Assembly (NCBI GenBank): GCA_963833885.1
Contig: CAWHZU010000028.1
Coordinates: 71,407-135,406 of the forward strand
Direction of reading: 5' to 3'
Source: JASHPR01 sp963833885
Lineage (GTDB): Bacteria; Actinomycetota; Actinomycetes; Streptosporangiales; Streptosporangiaceae
Length of the DNA: 64,000 bases
Positions 16,704 through 25,881 of this stretch are shown here, in pieces. The notes under the pieces are model-generated. The model ran no database searches. It saw nothing but the letters and a program-made list of their open reading frames with translations, and was not told the DNA's origin. Numbering within the stretch: the stretch's first letter is position 1; each line of letters starts with the position of its first letter. The translations under genes were made by a program, and so were the position numbers.

Positions 16704-17300
16704 TCACTGACCGACGCGGCCGTCGATCCGCTCCCGCAGCAGGTCGGCGTGGCCGCAGTGGCGGGCATACTCCTCGATCATGTGGACCAGTACCGAGCGC
16801 AGCGCCGGGCTGCTGCCGTCCGGTTCGAAGCCCTTAGTGCCCAGGTCGGGAGAATCGGCGACGAACTTCTCGGCGAAGGCGACCTCGCCGCGCCATGCCC
16901 GCCAGGCGTCGTCCACGAACGCCGGGTCGGCAACCGCGCCGAGCCAGTCAGCATCCGGCACGTCGTCCAGCCAGTACAGCGGGGAAACGTCGGACTGCGC
17001 CATCACCACACGGAACCAGTAGCGTTCCACGTCGGCCATGTGACGAATAAGGCCGAGCAAGGACATCGTGGAGGGCGGCACCGACCGGCTCGCGAGCTGG
17101 GCCGCGTCAAGGTCAGCGCACTTCATCTCCATGACCAGCCGGTACCTCCGCAGGAACTCAACCAGCGTCGCCCGCTCGCTCTCTGGTCGTTTCCAGTCGG
17201 TGAACCTCGGGTCCAGCGACATGTCCATCCACATGTTGGAACCGGCCCCGACGGCATTCCACCGTTCCGGCACTGTCTCACGCTCGCCCGCTTCAGCCAT
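16704..17300 (-). CDS. DinB/DUF664 family protein
   Basis: 198 residues. The DUF664 pattern is clear: LLGLIRHMADVERYWFRVVM with the first metal His, and LVHMIEEYARHCGHADLLRE with the C-terminal His pair. Probable mycothiol- or metal-dependent transferase; substrate not known. Ends 12 bases from the convergent phosphotransferase-fold gene. Confidence 0.86.
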   Translation of the reverse strand: MAEAGERETVPERWNAVGAGSNMWMDMSLDPRFTDWKRPESERATLVEFLRRYRLVMEMKCADLDAAQLASRSVPPSTMSLLGLIRHMADVERYWFRVVMAQSDVSPLYWLDDVPDADWLGAVADPAFVDDAWRAWRGEVAFAEKFVADSPDLGTKGFEPDGSSPALRSVLVHMIEEYARHCGHADLLRERIDGRVGQ

Positions 17301-17435
17301 GGATCACGTTGACACGTGCCCATCAACCATCGCAAGCGGGCCCCGTTGTCTTGGTTCGCTGGGCCGAACCGGGGCCGCTAGATCCGCGCGATCCACCGAA
17401 GACCGGGCCGGTTTTCGCCCATATGCTCGGCTGCC

Positions 17436-19157
17436 ATGGCAACATCGCGCGAAACGCCCGTCACCCCATTCCGGAGCTGGATCGAGCGGGCTGAAGCCCT
17501 CGGCGACCGGGGCCGATTCGAGATCGGCGTTCCGATGCGCGACGGGGCCGAGCTGGCCGCCGACGTCTACCTGCCGCAGGGTGCGGAGACCGACCCGGTC
17601 CCGGCCATCGTCACGCTGACGCCGTACGGCAAGGACAGCGAAACGCTGGTCAGCGACGAGGCCGGGCTCTACCAGTCGAACGGCTACGCGTTCGTGGCCG
17701 CCGACGTGCGCGGGCGCGGCAAGTCGGAGGGCGAGTGGCTCGCGTTCGTCAACGACGCGCCGGACACCCACGACGTGATCGAGTGGGCCGCCGCCCAGCC
17801 CTGGTGCAACGCCGTGGTGGGCACGACCGGGCTCAGCTACATGGGCTGGGTGCAGTGGGCCGGCGCCTCGGAGCGGCCGGCACACCTGCGCGCGATGGTC
17901 TCCACCTCGGCGGCCGGGCGCTGGCAGCAGGAGATCCCGTACACGAACGGCGTCTTCCAGCTCTACTTCGCCTGGTGGGCCTATTCCACCCGGCGGCGCA
18001 TCCTTGATTTCTACGGACTCGAGCACTCTGACTGGGACCAGATCCTGCGGACGCTCCCGTTCGAGGCCATCGGCGAGGTCATCAACGCGACGGGTCCCAA
18101 CTGGGAAGACCTGTGCCGCCACGACACGCTGGACGACTACTACCGGGCGCTGCGCTACGACGACCGCTATAACGAGATAGACGTGCCGTGCCTGCACGTG
18201 ACCGGGTGGTACGACCTCGAGGACCTGCTCGGGGCGTTCCATCACTACGAGCACATGAGCGCGGAGTCGCCCGCGCGCGATGCGCAGTACCTGCTCGTGG
18301 GGCCGTGGAGCCACGTCAAGTCCCGGCAGCCCGACTCCGACTGCGGCGGCGTCGAGTTCGGCCCGGACGCCGCGCACGACATGGATGCCGAGCACCTGCG
18401 CTGGTTCGACCACTGGCTCAAGGGCCACGACAACGGCCTCGCCGACGTCGACCGGGTCCGGGTCTTCGAGCCAGGCCGCAACGCGTGGCGCGGCGCGTCC
18501 CGCTGGCCGCTCAGCGACTCAAGCTCGGTGCTCTATCTGGGGCCGGGTGCGGCGCTGACCGCCCAGCAGCCCGAGGCCGAGTCGGCGGACGAGTACCGCT
18601 ACGACCCCGAGAACCCCGTGCTCACCGGCCTTGACGTGCGCAAGTACCCATTCGAGGACGTGCCGCTCGACCAGACCGACAACGAGGCTCGCGACGACGT
18701 CTTGAGCTACACCAGCGTTCCGGTCACCGAGCCCGTCACCGTATCCGGCTGGGCGTCGCTCGAGCTGCACGCCAGTTCCGACGGCGACGACACCGACTGG
18801 CACGTCAAGATCACCGACGTCACGCCGGACGGCCGGTCGCTGCGGGTCACCCAGGGCTGCCTGCGGGCGGCCTGCCGCGACTCCCTGGAGAAGCTGGACC
18901 CCCTGGTCCCCGGCCAGACCTACCAGTTCAACGTGGAACTGTGGCCCACGCATCACGTTTTCCTGCCCGGTCACCGCATCCGGGTCACCGTGACCAGCAG
19001 TGACTTCCCGTGGTTCGCGCGGAGCCTGAACCAGTTCGGGCCGGTGCACTCGCAGGGGCAGCCGCGCGTCGCGGTGAACACGGTGCGCCGTGGCGGCGCG
19101 CACGCCTCGCGGCTGGTACTGCCGGTGGAAGGCGGCGCGCCGGGGCAGGCGGGGTGA
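17436..19157 (+). CDS. CocE/NonD-type alpha/beta hydrolase (X-Pro dipeptidyl-peptidase S15-like)
   Basis: 573 residues. The S15 hydrolase domain has PMRDGAELAADVYLP, VAADVRGRGKSEGEW and the nucleophile elbow GTTGLSYMG (Ser near residue 133). VTGWYDLEDLLGAF carries the acid region and LLVGPWSHVKS the catalytic His region. The C-terminal ~200 residues form the jelly-roll PepX_C domain (LDQTDNEARDDVLSYTS). Members hydrolyse esters or X-Pro peptides; cocaine esterase is the best known. No signal peptide, so cytoplasmic. Ends 10 bases before the convergent DppA gene. Confidence 0.88.
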   Translation: MATSRETPVTPFRSWIERAEALGDRGRFEIGVPMRDGAELAADVYLPQGAETDPVPAIVTLTPYGKDSETLVSDEAGLYQSNGYAFVAADVRGRGKSEGEWLAFVNDAPDTHDVIEWAAAQPWCNAVVGTTGLSYMGWVQWAGASERPAHLRAMVSTSAAGRWQQEIPYTNGVFQLYFAWWAYSTRRRILDFYGLEHSDWDQILRTLPFEAIGEVINATGPNWEDLCRHDTLDDYYRALRYDDRYNEIDVPCLHVTGWYDLEDLLGAFHHYEHMSAESPARDAQYLLVGPWSHVKSRQPDSDCGGVEFGPDAAHDMDAEHLRWFDHWLKGHDNGLADVDRVRVFEPGRNAWRGASRWPLSDSSSVLYLGPGAALTAQQPEAESADEYRYDPENPVLTGLDVRKYPFEDVPLDQTDNEARDDVLSYTSVPVTEPVTVSGWASLELHASSDGDDTDWHVKITDVTPDGRSLRVTQGCLRAACRDSLEKLDPLVPGQTYQFNVELWPTHHVFLPGHRIRVTVTSSDFPWFARSLNQFGPVHSQGQPRVAVNTVRRGGAHASRLVLPVEGGAPGQAG

Positions 19158-19167
19158 GCCCGAGCGC

Positions 19168-20022
19168 TCAGTCGTAGGAGTACGGGGCGGTCGCGATCCC
19201 CGCGGCCAGCGTCAGCAGCGCCCGCAGCAGGCGGTAGAGCTCGGGATAGTCGGCCGAGGTGTACTCGGTCTCGCGCGGCGCGACCCGCTTGATGCCCGGC
19301 AGATCGGCGACCTGTGCGGCGATGCTGGTCGAGTTCCAGGCCACCCGCAGGGTGGTCGGCGCGTCGACGCGGTACGGCGAGTACTTTCCCTCGCCGGACG
19401 CGACGCTGGCGATCGCGTTCCTGGCGGCATCCCGGACCAGCCCCTGGGCGACCTCGGGATGCGGCGACAGCGCGGTGTACTTGTCGATCGCTTCCTTGAC
19501 CTGCACGGCTTCCACCGTGCCGAGGGTTTCGCGGCCCTCGGCGCACAGCACATCGTCCCCGGCGATCAGCACCACGGGAATGCCGAGGTGCCCGGCCATC
19601 GCGGCGTTCAGCCGCAGCTCCCCGGCGGGCTCGTCGTTGAGGAAGACGCCCTGGACATCCCCGCCGCGCATGGTGTGGTTCAGGACGCCGTCGGGGTTCC
19701 CGGTGCGGGCGTGATAACCAACGAACAGCGTGGCCGCGGTGTCGGAGTTGAGCCCCTGCATCATCCCGTACGACTTGCTGCGGCCGCGGATGACCTTGGC
19801 CCGCCGGTCGAGGAGTCCCTGGATCAGGTTGTGCATGCCGCCGTGAGAGTCGTTCACGATGACCTCGGTGGCCCCGCCGTCGTAGCAGCCCTCGATGGCC
19901 GCGTTGCACTCGGCGGTCATCAGCGTGCGGCAGTACTCGTAGTGCGGCGCTCCGGGCGTGGTGTCCGCGCCCGATGCCACTCCGGCGATGCCTTCCATGT
20001 CGACCGAGATGTGTACTCTCAC
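19168..20022 (-). CDS. dppA: D-aminopeptidase DppA-like (M55)
   Basis: 284 residues. Metal and catalytic residues of the M55 family are visible: VDMEGIAGV (Asp, Glu), VNDSHGGMHN (His), GYHARTGNPDGVLNHT (two His, the second the likely nucleophile) and LNDEPAGELRLNA (Glu). DppA is a self-compartmenting zinc decamer that cleaves N-terminal D-residues such as D-Ala-D-Ala. The frame is open far upstream inside the permease gene, but GTG 20022 with AGGAG 10 bases before it gives the exact family start. It is the last gene of the binding-protein/permease operon, which points to processing of imported D-amino-acid peptides. Confidence 0.9.
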   Translation of the reverse strand: MRVHISVDMEGIAGVASGADTTPGAPHYEYCRTLMTAECNAAIEGCYDGGATEVIVNDSHGGMHNLIQGLLDRRAKVIRGRSKSYGMMQGLNSDTAATLFVGYHARTGNPDGVLNHTMRGGDVQGVFLNDEPAGELRLNAAMAGHLGIPVVLIAGDDVLCAEGRETLGTVEAVQVKEAIDKYTALSPHPEVAQGLVRDAARNAIASVASGEGKYSPYRVDAPTTLRVAWNSTSIAAQVADLPGIKRVAPRETEYTSADYPELYRLLRALLTLAAGIATAPYSYD

Positions 20023-20036
20023 TGCTGTTATTTCTC

Positions 20037-20966
20037 CTATCTGCTTCTGAGCCGGACCTCGAGAGAGTTCCGGATGGCGTCGCCGATCAGGTTGAAGGCC
20101 ACGACCGTGATCACAATCAGCAGCCCAGCCGGGTAGATCAGCCACCAGTAGCCGTCGAAGACGTAGTTCAGCCCGTCGTTGAGCATTCCGCCCCAGTTGG
20201 CCGCGGGCGGGGGCGGGCCGAGACCGAGGAAGCTCAGCGCGGCGAACAGCAGGATAGCGTTGGCTACCTCGAACGTCGCCTGGACCACGACGGTCCCGAT
20301 CACGTTGCGGACCAGGTGCCGGCCAACGATCCGCCAGGCCCGTTCGCCCATCTGGTGGGCCGCCTGCACGTATTCCAGCCGCCTCAGCACGAGGACCTGG
20401 CCGCGGACCAGGCGGGCGGTGATCAGCCAGGAAATGAGGCCGAGCACGAAGATCACCATGACGACGCTGGGGGTGACGAGCGTGGTCAGCAGCAAAACCA
20501 GCAGCAGCGCCGGGATGGCCAGCAGCGCGTCCACGATGCGCATCATGACCGAGTCCACCCAGCCGCCGACGTACCCGGCCACCGCGCCCCACAGGGTGCC
20601 CACGATGGTGGCGATCGCGGCCGCGGCCAGGCCGACCTCGAGGGTGGACTGGCCGGCGACCATCAGCCGGCCCAGCACGTTGTAGCCGACCGCATCGGTG
20701 CCCAGCGGGAACTGGGCACTGGGCCGGTGGGTGATCAGCAGCAGGTTCGGGTGGGTCTGGTTGGTCGGGTACAGCAACGGGCCGACGAAACTGAACAGCA
20801 GCATGACCACGATCACGGCCAGCCCGATCATGCCCATGCGGTTGTGGCTGAAGTCGCGGATAGCCCCGCGCAGCCCGCGCCCGCCGATGGCGGGCCCGGC
20901 GATGGCAGGCTCAGTGATGGCAGGGTCACCGAGCGCCATCGGATTGGTGGGCTGAAGTTCGGTCAT
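20037..20966 (-). CDS. Peptide ABC transporter permease (DppC-like)
   Basis: 309 residues. A proline/alanine-rich N-terminal tail with a repeated PAI-x-x-P unit is followed by a first helix (GMIGLAVIVVMLLFSFVGPL) and five more. LGTDAVGYNVLGRLMVAG is the classic start of the DppC periplasmic loop, and RRLEYVQAAHQMGERAWRIV is the EAA loop that docks the ATPase. It starts inside the upstream permease stop by 4 bases (ATGA). No dppD/dppF ATPase gene is present nearby. Confidence 0.92.
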   Translation of the reverse strand: MTELQPTNPMALGDPAITEPAIAGPAIGGRGLRGAIRDFSHNRMGMIGLAVIVVMLLFSFVGPLLYPTNQTHPNLLLITHRPSAQFPLGTDAVGYNVLGRLMVAGQSTLEVGLAAAAIATIVGTLWGAVAGYVGGWVDSVMMRIVDALLAIPALLLVLLLTTLVTPSVVMVIFVLGLISWLITARLVRGQVLVLRRLEYVQAAHQMGERAWRIVGRHLVRNVIGTVVVQATFEVANAILLFAALSFLGLGPPPPAANWGGMLNDGLNYVFDGYWWLIYPAGLLIVITVVAFNLIGDAIRNSLEVRLRSR

Positions 20967-21916
20967 GACGTCTGGTACCGAACCCGCGGGTCAGCCACGG
21001 CGTAGGCGATGTCGGCCAGCAGGTTGCCGATCACCGTGGCGGCCGCCACCACGATCGTGAACCCCATCAGCACCGGATAGTCGTGCGCGCCGGTGGCGGT
21101 CCAGAACAGCCAGCCCATCCCGGGATAGTTGAACAGTGCCTCGACGATGATCGCGCCGGACAGCACGCCGGGCAGGCTGAGCCCGACCAGCGTGATAATC
21201 GGCAGCACGCTGTTGCGGAACAGGTGCCTGGTCACAATCTGCCAGTCCGGCAGGCCCTTCGCCCGTGCGGTGCGGATGTAGTCCTGCAGCATGTTTTCAA
21301 CGGCCGACGCCCGCATGAACCTGCTGAACTGGGCGACCGTGACGATCGTGAGCGTCGCGACCGGGAGCACCAGGCCGCTGGGGTCGGCGAACGACGCGGT
21401 CACCGACGCCCCCTGGGGCCCCTCCGAGGGGAACAGATGCAGGTCGGAGGAGAACCAGACCACGAGCAGGATGCCCAGCCAGAACGTCGGCATCGCGTAC
21501 CCCACGAACGAGAACGTGGTCAGCGCGTGATCGAGCGGCTTCTCCCGGCGCATTGCCTGCACGATGCCCATCGGAATGGCGATCAGCAGCGAGATGACGT
21601 AGGACAAGCCGACCAGCAGTGCGCTCTTGGGCAGGTCGAGGACGAGCAGCGAGCCGACGGACTGGTCAAAGTGATACGAGAAGCCCAGGTTCCCGTGTAT
21701 CAGCCGGTCGATGTACAGCAGGTACTGGACCGGGAGCGCCCTGTTGTACCCGTTGGCGACGTTGAACGCCTGGATCGCTGCCGGGGTCGCCCGCATTCCC
21801 AGGATCGCGCGCGCAGGACTGCCCGGCAGGAAGTGCAGGATCGCGAACACGACGATCGTGACGATGATCAGCACGGCGACCGACTGGGATACCCGCCGCA
21901 CCAGGAACCTAGTCAT
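20963..21916 (-). CDS. Peptide ABC transporter permease (DppB-like)
   Basis: 317 residues with six predicted helices. The N-terminal MTRFLVRRVSQSVAVLIIVT and LHFLPGSPA are typical of DppB. The EAA loop is DYIRTARAKGLPDWQIVTRH, and the C-terminal MGFTIVVAAATVIGNLLADI is the last helix. Pairs with the DppC-like permease that it overlaps. Its ATG is preceded by a duplicated stop/ribosome-site/start segment. Confidence 0.93.
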   Translation of the reverse strand: MTRFLVRRVSQSVAVLIIVTIVVFAILHFLPGSPARAILGMRATPAAIQAFNVANGYNRALPVQYLLYIDRLIHGNLGFSYHFDQSVGSLLVLDLPKSALLVGLSYVISLLIAIPMGIVQAMRREKPLDHALTTFSFVGYAMPTFWLGILLVVWFSSDLHLFPSEGPQGASVTASFADPSGLVLPVATLTIVTVAQFSRFMRASAVENMLQDYIRTARAKGLPDWQIVTRHLFRNSVLPIITLVGLSLPGVLSGAIIVEALFNYPGMGWLFWTATGAHDYPVLMGFTIVVAAATVIGNLLADIAYAVADPRVRYQTS

Positions 21917-21975
21917 CCGGGCCGGGAACCTCCTAGGACTTCGTCATCCGGGCTGGGCACACCTCCTAGGACTTC
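21912..21975 (-). repeat. Tandem duplication of a stop/RBS/start junction, creating a four-residue minicistron
   Basis: Two imperfect copies, 21943-21975 and 21912-21942, each read AAGTCC-TAG-GAGGT, a short spacer, then GCCCGGATGAC on the minus strand. The first copy ends the binding-protein gene and then opens ATG-ACG-AAG-TCC-TAG (21947-21933, MTKS). The second provides the ribosome site and ATG of the DppB gene. It appears to be a recent tandem duplication, and it may alter translational coupling between the two genes. Confidence 0.7.
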
Positions 21976-23810
21976 ACGTACCAGACCGACGGGTAGATGT
22001 GCGCCGTCGAGTCCTGCGATACCACCCCGCCGAGCTTCGGGGATATCGCCGAGATCTGATACGCCTCGTTGGGGAACCAGAGGTCGGGAAGCTGCTTGGC
22101 CAGCGCAAGCTGGTAGTTGTCGAAGGCCGTCTGAGAGGCCGGCCCGTTGGCGGTGAGCATCTGCTTGATCAGCGTCTCCACCTGCTGGTTGCAGTAGTTG
22201 CCCGCGTTGGTGGCCCCGCCACAGCCGAACAGGCTGTCCCCGTCCGGGAAGTAGATCGGCACGTACGTGTAGACCGGCGAGCCGAGCAGGCTCAGCGCCG
22301 TCGAGCTGGCCGAGCAGCTGCTGGTCGACTTGCCGATGCACTCATAGGCCTCCGACAGCACGGTGTTGGACGGCGCCTGTGCCAGCTTCAGCTGGATGCC
22401 CCCCGAGGCGAAGGCGCCCTGCATAGCCTCGACCTCGTCCTGCAGCTCGGGAACTCCGCTGATGTAGATCAGCGGGATCGAGAGCTTGGTCCCGCTGGCG
22501 ATGCCCGCTCCGCAGTCGGTGCTGCCGGACCCGGGCCGGGTGCAGGCGGCAGTGCCGCTCTTCGGGACCGTCCAGCCGTGCGCGGTGAGCAGCGCGTCCG
22601 CCGCGGACGTGCTGAACGGGTACGGGTTCTTGGTTTCGGCCGGGTCGAGGAAGCTGCTCGCCGGGAACGTCGGCACGGGACCGTAGGTCGGCGTCCCGTA
22701 ATTGAGCAGGATGTCCTTGATGTACGCGGGCTGGTTGATCAGGTGCTGCATGGCCTGCCGGATGTAGAGCTGGTTCAGCAGCGGGGCGTACTTGGGGTTG
22801 CTGAAGTTGATCGCGAGGAACGTCAGGCCCCACTCGTACCAAGGCTTGATGGAGTAGCCCTGCGACTTCAGGTTGCCTAGGTCGGCGACCTCGGTGCCGG
22901 GGACGTAGCCGTAGTCAATGCTGCCCGACTGCAGGGCGGTGAACTCCGCGGTCGAGCTGGTGAACGGCAGTTCCTCGAACTCGCTGGCCTTCGGCTTGTC
23001 CGGGCCGGAGTACGACTTGTTCGGAAGCATGATCGTCTGGCCGGTGACCTGGAAGCCGGTGTTCGGCTTGAGGTGCCATGGCCCGTCGACGACCTGCCAG
23101 AGCGGGTTGGTGTCCCAGGTCGACAGCGACATCGACTCCTTGTTCAGGAAGTTGTAGACCGCTACGGCGCCGGACTTGGTCTGGTCGTAGTTCCCGACGG
23201 CGCCGGTAGCCGACGTCTTGTCCCACACGGCCTGCGGGATCGGCTGCAGGATCGACAGCCCGTTGTAGAGCAGGTACGTCTGGTTGTAGGTGACGTTGAA
23301 CTTCAGCACGAACGTGTCCGGCGACGGCGCGGACATGCCGGCCACGTGGTCCATCCAGCCGCCGGGGACGTAGGCCGCGCTGTTGTTCTTCTCCGCCAGC
23401 AGCAGGTTCATCCAGAACTCGAGGTCGCGCGAGGTGACCGGCTTGCCGTTGGACCACACGTAGTGCTTGAGCTTCATCGTGACGGTGCGGCCGCCATCGG
23501 AGAACACCGGCGGATAGGCCATGCTTTGCGCGTAATTGATCGTGGCCTGGGCGTTGTTGCTGTGGCCGAACCAGTACAACGGCAGCCACATGAGCGGCTG
23601 CAGGTAAGTGATGTTGTTGTTGCCCGAGTTGGCCCCGTCGTACAGCGGGAAGATGTACGTCGGCGGCGAGCCCGGCTGCTCGGCAAAGGTGATGATGCCT
23701 CCGGACTGGGGTTTGCCTCCTGAGCTCGAGCTCGAGCCTCCGCTGCAGGCAGCCAGCAGGAGGGCGGCCACGCCAACCGCGGCGGCAAGTATCTGACGGC
23801 GACGCCTCAT
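21966..23810 (-). CDS. Peptide-type ABC transporter substrate-binding lipoprotein (SBP family 5)
   Basis: 614 residues from ATG 23810. The signal segment is MRRRRQILAAAVGVAALLLA with lipobox LLLAAC, then a Gly/Ser linker. The SBP_bac_5 body includes YPPVFSDGGRTVTMKLKHY, VWSNGKPVTSRDLEFWMNLL and LAINFSNPKYAPLLNQLYIR. First gene of the binding protein-DppB-DppC-DppA operon, so the imported solute is probably a peptide with D-residues. It resembles the orphan binding protein at 4633-6495. An in-frame ATG 30 codons earlier is rejected because it would place a long polar tail before the signal sequence. Confidence 0.92.
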   Translation of the reverse strand: MRRRRQILAAAVGVAALLLAACSGGSSSSSGGKPQSGGIITFAEQPGSPPTYIFPLYDGANSGNNNITYLQPLMWLPLYWFGHSNNAQATINYAQSMAYPPVFSDGGRTVTMKLKHYVWSNGKPVTSRDLEFWMNLLLAEKNNSAAYVPGGWMDHVAGMSAPSPDTFVLKFNVTYNQTYLLYNGLSILQPIPQAVWDKTSATGAVGNYDQTKSGAVAVYNFLNKESMSLSTWDTNPLWQVVDGPWHLKPNTGFQVTGQTIMLPNKSYSGPDKPKASEFEELPFTSSTAEFTALQSGSIDYGYVPGTEVADLGNLKSQGYSIKPWYEWGLTFLAINFSNPKYAPLLNQLYIRQAMQHLINQPAYIKDILLNYGTPTYGPVPTFPASSFLDPAETKNPYPFSTSAADALLTAHGWTVPKSGTAACTRPGSGSTDCGAGIASGTKLSIPLIYISGVPELQDEVEAMQGAFASGGIQLKLAQAPSNTVLSEAYECIGKSTSSCSASSTALSLLGSPVYTYVPIYFPDGDSLFGCGGATNAGNYCNQQVETLIKQMLTANGPASQTAFDNYQLALAKQLPDLWFPNEAYQISAISPKLGGVVSQDSTAHIYPSVWYVKS

Positions 23811-24080
23811 CTTGACTCCCGTTTCATCCGCGGGATAACCCGCCGGCTGGCACCACTGTGGATCCGTGCCGGATCGCTGCCGTCGCGCGCGGAAGAGCAC
23901 CCGCGGCGGCGCAGGCGGGCAGCACGTGCTGCCCCGTTTGGGAATGCTTTGCAGGTCAGTATGACGTTGGCGAGGTTGGTGTAGCCATGTGGTGATGGCC
24001 GAAGCTGACGCTGACGGTTCGTCGGATTCGACGATGGATCACCCGGCCGCCGATGGTTACCGGGCGATGGCTTTGGCTCA
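23811..24080. other. Intergenic region between the importer operon and the PucR gene
   Basis: About 270 bp with no supported gene. It should contain the promoter of the importer operon and the 3' end of the PucR transcript. No clear hairpin or boxed promoter was identified. Confidence 0.4.
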
Positions 24081-25709
24081 TCACCCGCGCGGCCTGCGGA
24101 TGGCCGACAGCTGCAGCAGGGCGGCGAGCCGGGCGCGGGAATCCTCCAGGTCCAGGCCGCTGACCTCGCAGATGCGGCGCAGCCGGTAGCGGAACGTGTT
24201 GGGGTGCACGTGCACATCGGCCGCGGCCCGGCCAACGTCACCGAAGGCCTCCAGGTACGCGCGCAGCGAGCCGGTCAGCTCGGTACCGTTCTCGGCGTCA
24301 TAGCTGATCAGCCGCGCTATCGGCCCGTAGGAGCGGTCGTCGTCGTCCTCGAGGACCTCCCCGAGCCGGTCCAGCACGGCCTCCAGGTATACGTCGTCCA
24401 GCCGGGCGGCGCGGCCGCACGGGCTGGTGTCGCGGAGCACCCGGACCGTGCGCTCGGCGTCAGACCGTGCCCGGGCCAGTCCCGGCAGGGACTGAGCGGG
24501 CCCGCCGACGCCGATGACGACCGGGTCCCGGTGCCCGATCCGGGCCACGAAGCTGGCGGCCACGGCGCAGATGCGGCTGGCCGCCTCGGCCGGGTCACAG
24601 TGCCCGGCGGGGACCACGGCGTAGACGAGGCGGCCGATCCTGGCGATGGCGGCGTCGGCGTGAATCGCGCCCAGGTGCAGGGTGAGGGCATCGGCCAACC
24701 GCTGGCTGGCCGACTCGAGCCCGGCGCCCTGCGCACCGAGCGGCTGGCAAGCCAGAACGCATAGCGGGCCGGCGGGCAGGCCGAGACGGATCGCCGCCTG
24801 GTGCGCGGCGGCACCGCCGGCCAGCACGGATTCCAGGAGGTCCGCGCTGAGCTGCCGGGCCAGGTCGGTCGAGTTGCGCTGATGCAGCATGTGCAGCGCG
24901 GCGAGCCCGGCGACCTCGCTCAGGGCCTGCATCCGCTCATCGGACAAGGGCCCCCTGACCGCGAACCACAGCGATCCCAGCACCTCCTGGCCGGCGTGGA
25001 CCGCCACCGCGACCCGTGGCAGCTGGTCCGGGTCGAGGCCCGGCATGTAGACCGGGCGCCTGCTCCGGTACAGCTCGCGGAAGATCCCGCGTTCCTCCAG
25101 CATCTGCCGGTACCGCTGCGGCACCTGCCGGCCGAGTACGGTCTCGATCCGGCTGGTGTCGGCCTCTTCCTGGCCGCCGGAGAACGCGAGCACCCGCGAG
25201 GACCGGTCTTCGACCGTCACCGGGGCGTCCACCAGCGCGCTGATCGCGTTGGCGAACGCGAACAAGTCGCCGGCTGGGCTGCCCGCCAGGTCATCGGCGC
25301 TGGTCGCGGTCCAGCGGTCGAGCAGCGTGCGGAGCAGCGCGGCGACCTGGAACCACGACGCGGCCCTGGTCAGGCCCAGCAGCGGCACTCCGTGCACGCG
25401 CACGGCCTCGCGCAGCTCGGCGCTGACCCGCTCGGGCGCCTTCACGACCAGGGCTGCGGCGTGCAGCTTGCCCAGCCGCCGGATCAGGTCGCCCGTCGCG
25501 GCCTGGGTGGCGACGCCCACGCCGAGCACCAGCTCGCCCGGCGATATCAGCAGGTCATCGTTGGCGTCGAAGATCGTCGCGCCAGTAACTTCAGCGTCAA
25601 GCGACCCTGGTGCCTCGATGACCTCAAGCAGCGTCGTGCCGAGATCCTCCACCAGGCGCTGCAATCGGACCCCAGGCACCTTCATACCCGAGTTCCCCAC
25701 CTTGTCCAA
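24081..25709 (-). CDS. PucR-family transcriptional regulator
   Basis: 542 residues. The N-terminal PucR domain (VPGVRLQRLVEDLGTTLLEV, LVLGVGVATQAATG) is followed by a GAF-like middle and a C-terminal HTH_30: GDVGRAAADVHVHPNTFRYR, then LRRICEVSGLDLEDSRARL. The family activates catabolic genes in response to a metabolite. It lies between the importer operon and the divergent D-amino-acid/N-acyl-amino-acid operon, so it is the natural candidate to control both. ATG 25709 is used; the internal Met 9 codons later is an alternative. Confidence 0.88.
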   Translation of the reverse strand: MDKVGNSGMKVPGVRLQRLVEDLGTTLLEVIEAPGSLDAEVTGATIFDANDDLLISPGELVLGVGVATQAATGDLIRRLGKLHAAALVVKAPERVSAELREAVRVHGVPLLGLTRAASWFQVAALLRTLLDRWTATSADDLAGSPAGDLFAFANAISALVDAPVTVEDRSSRVLAFSGGQEEADTSRIETVLGRQVPQRYRQMLEERGIFRELYRSRRPVYMPGLDPDQLPRVAVAVHAGQEVLGSLWFAVRGPLSDERMQALSEVAGLAALHMLHQRNSTDLARQLSADLLESVLAGGAAAHQAAIRLGLPAGPLCVLACQPLGAQGAGLESASQRLADALTLHLGAIHADAAIARIGRLVYAVVPAGHCDPAEAASRICAVAASFVARIGHRDPVVIGVGGPAQSLPGLARARSDAERTVRVLRDTSPCGRAARLDDVYLEAVLDRLGEVLEDDDDRSYGPIARLISYDAENGTELTGSLRAYLEAFGDVGRAAADVHVHPNTFRYRLRRICEVSGLDLEDSRARLAALLQLSAIRRPRG

Positions 25710-25881
25710 GATACGGAGGTCTGAGCCGATCAGTCCAGGTCAGGCTGGGTTTTGCCGCACCCGATATGACCGGCTTGCCCGCGGGCCCCGGCCCGCCCTG
25801 GTGGGGAATTCCAATCGGCGCGCCGTCGCTTGGTGCCGCGCTACCTAGCCAGGGCCAGGTGGGATCGCCGAGCCTTGGCGC

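Noticed and set aside
20022..20592. Upstream extension of the DppA frame
   Set aside because: It lies inside the DppC gene; GTG 20022 has a ribosome site and matches the exact family start.
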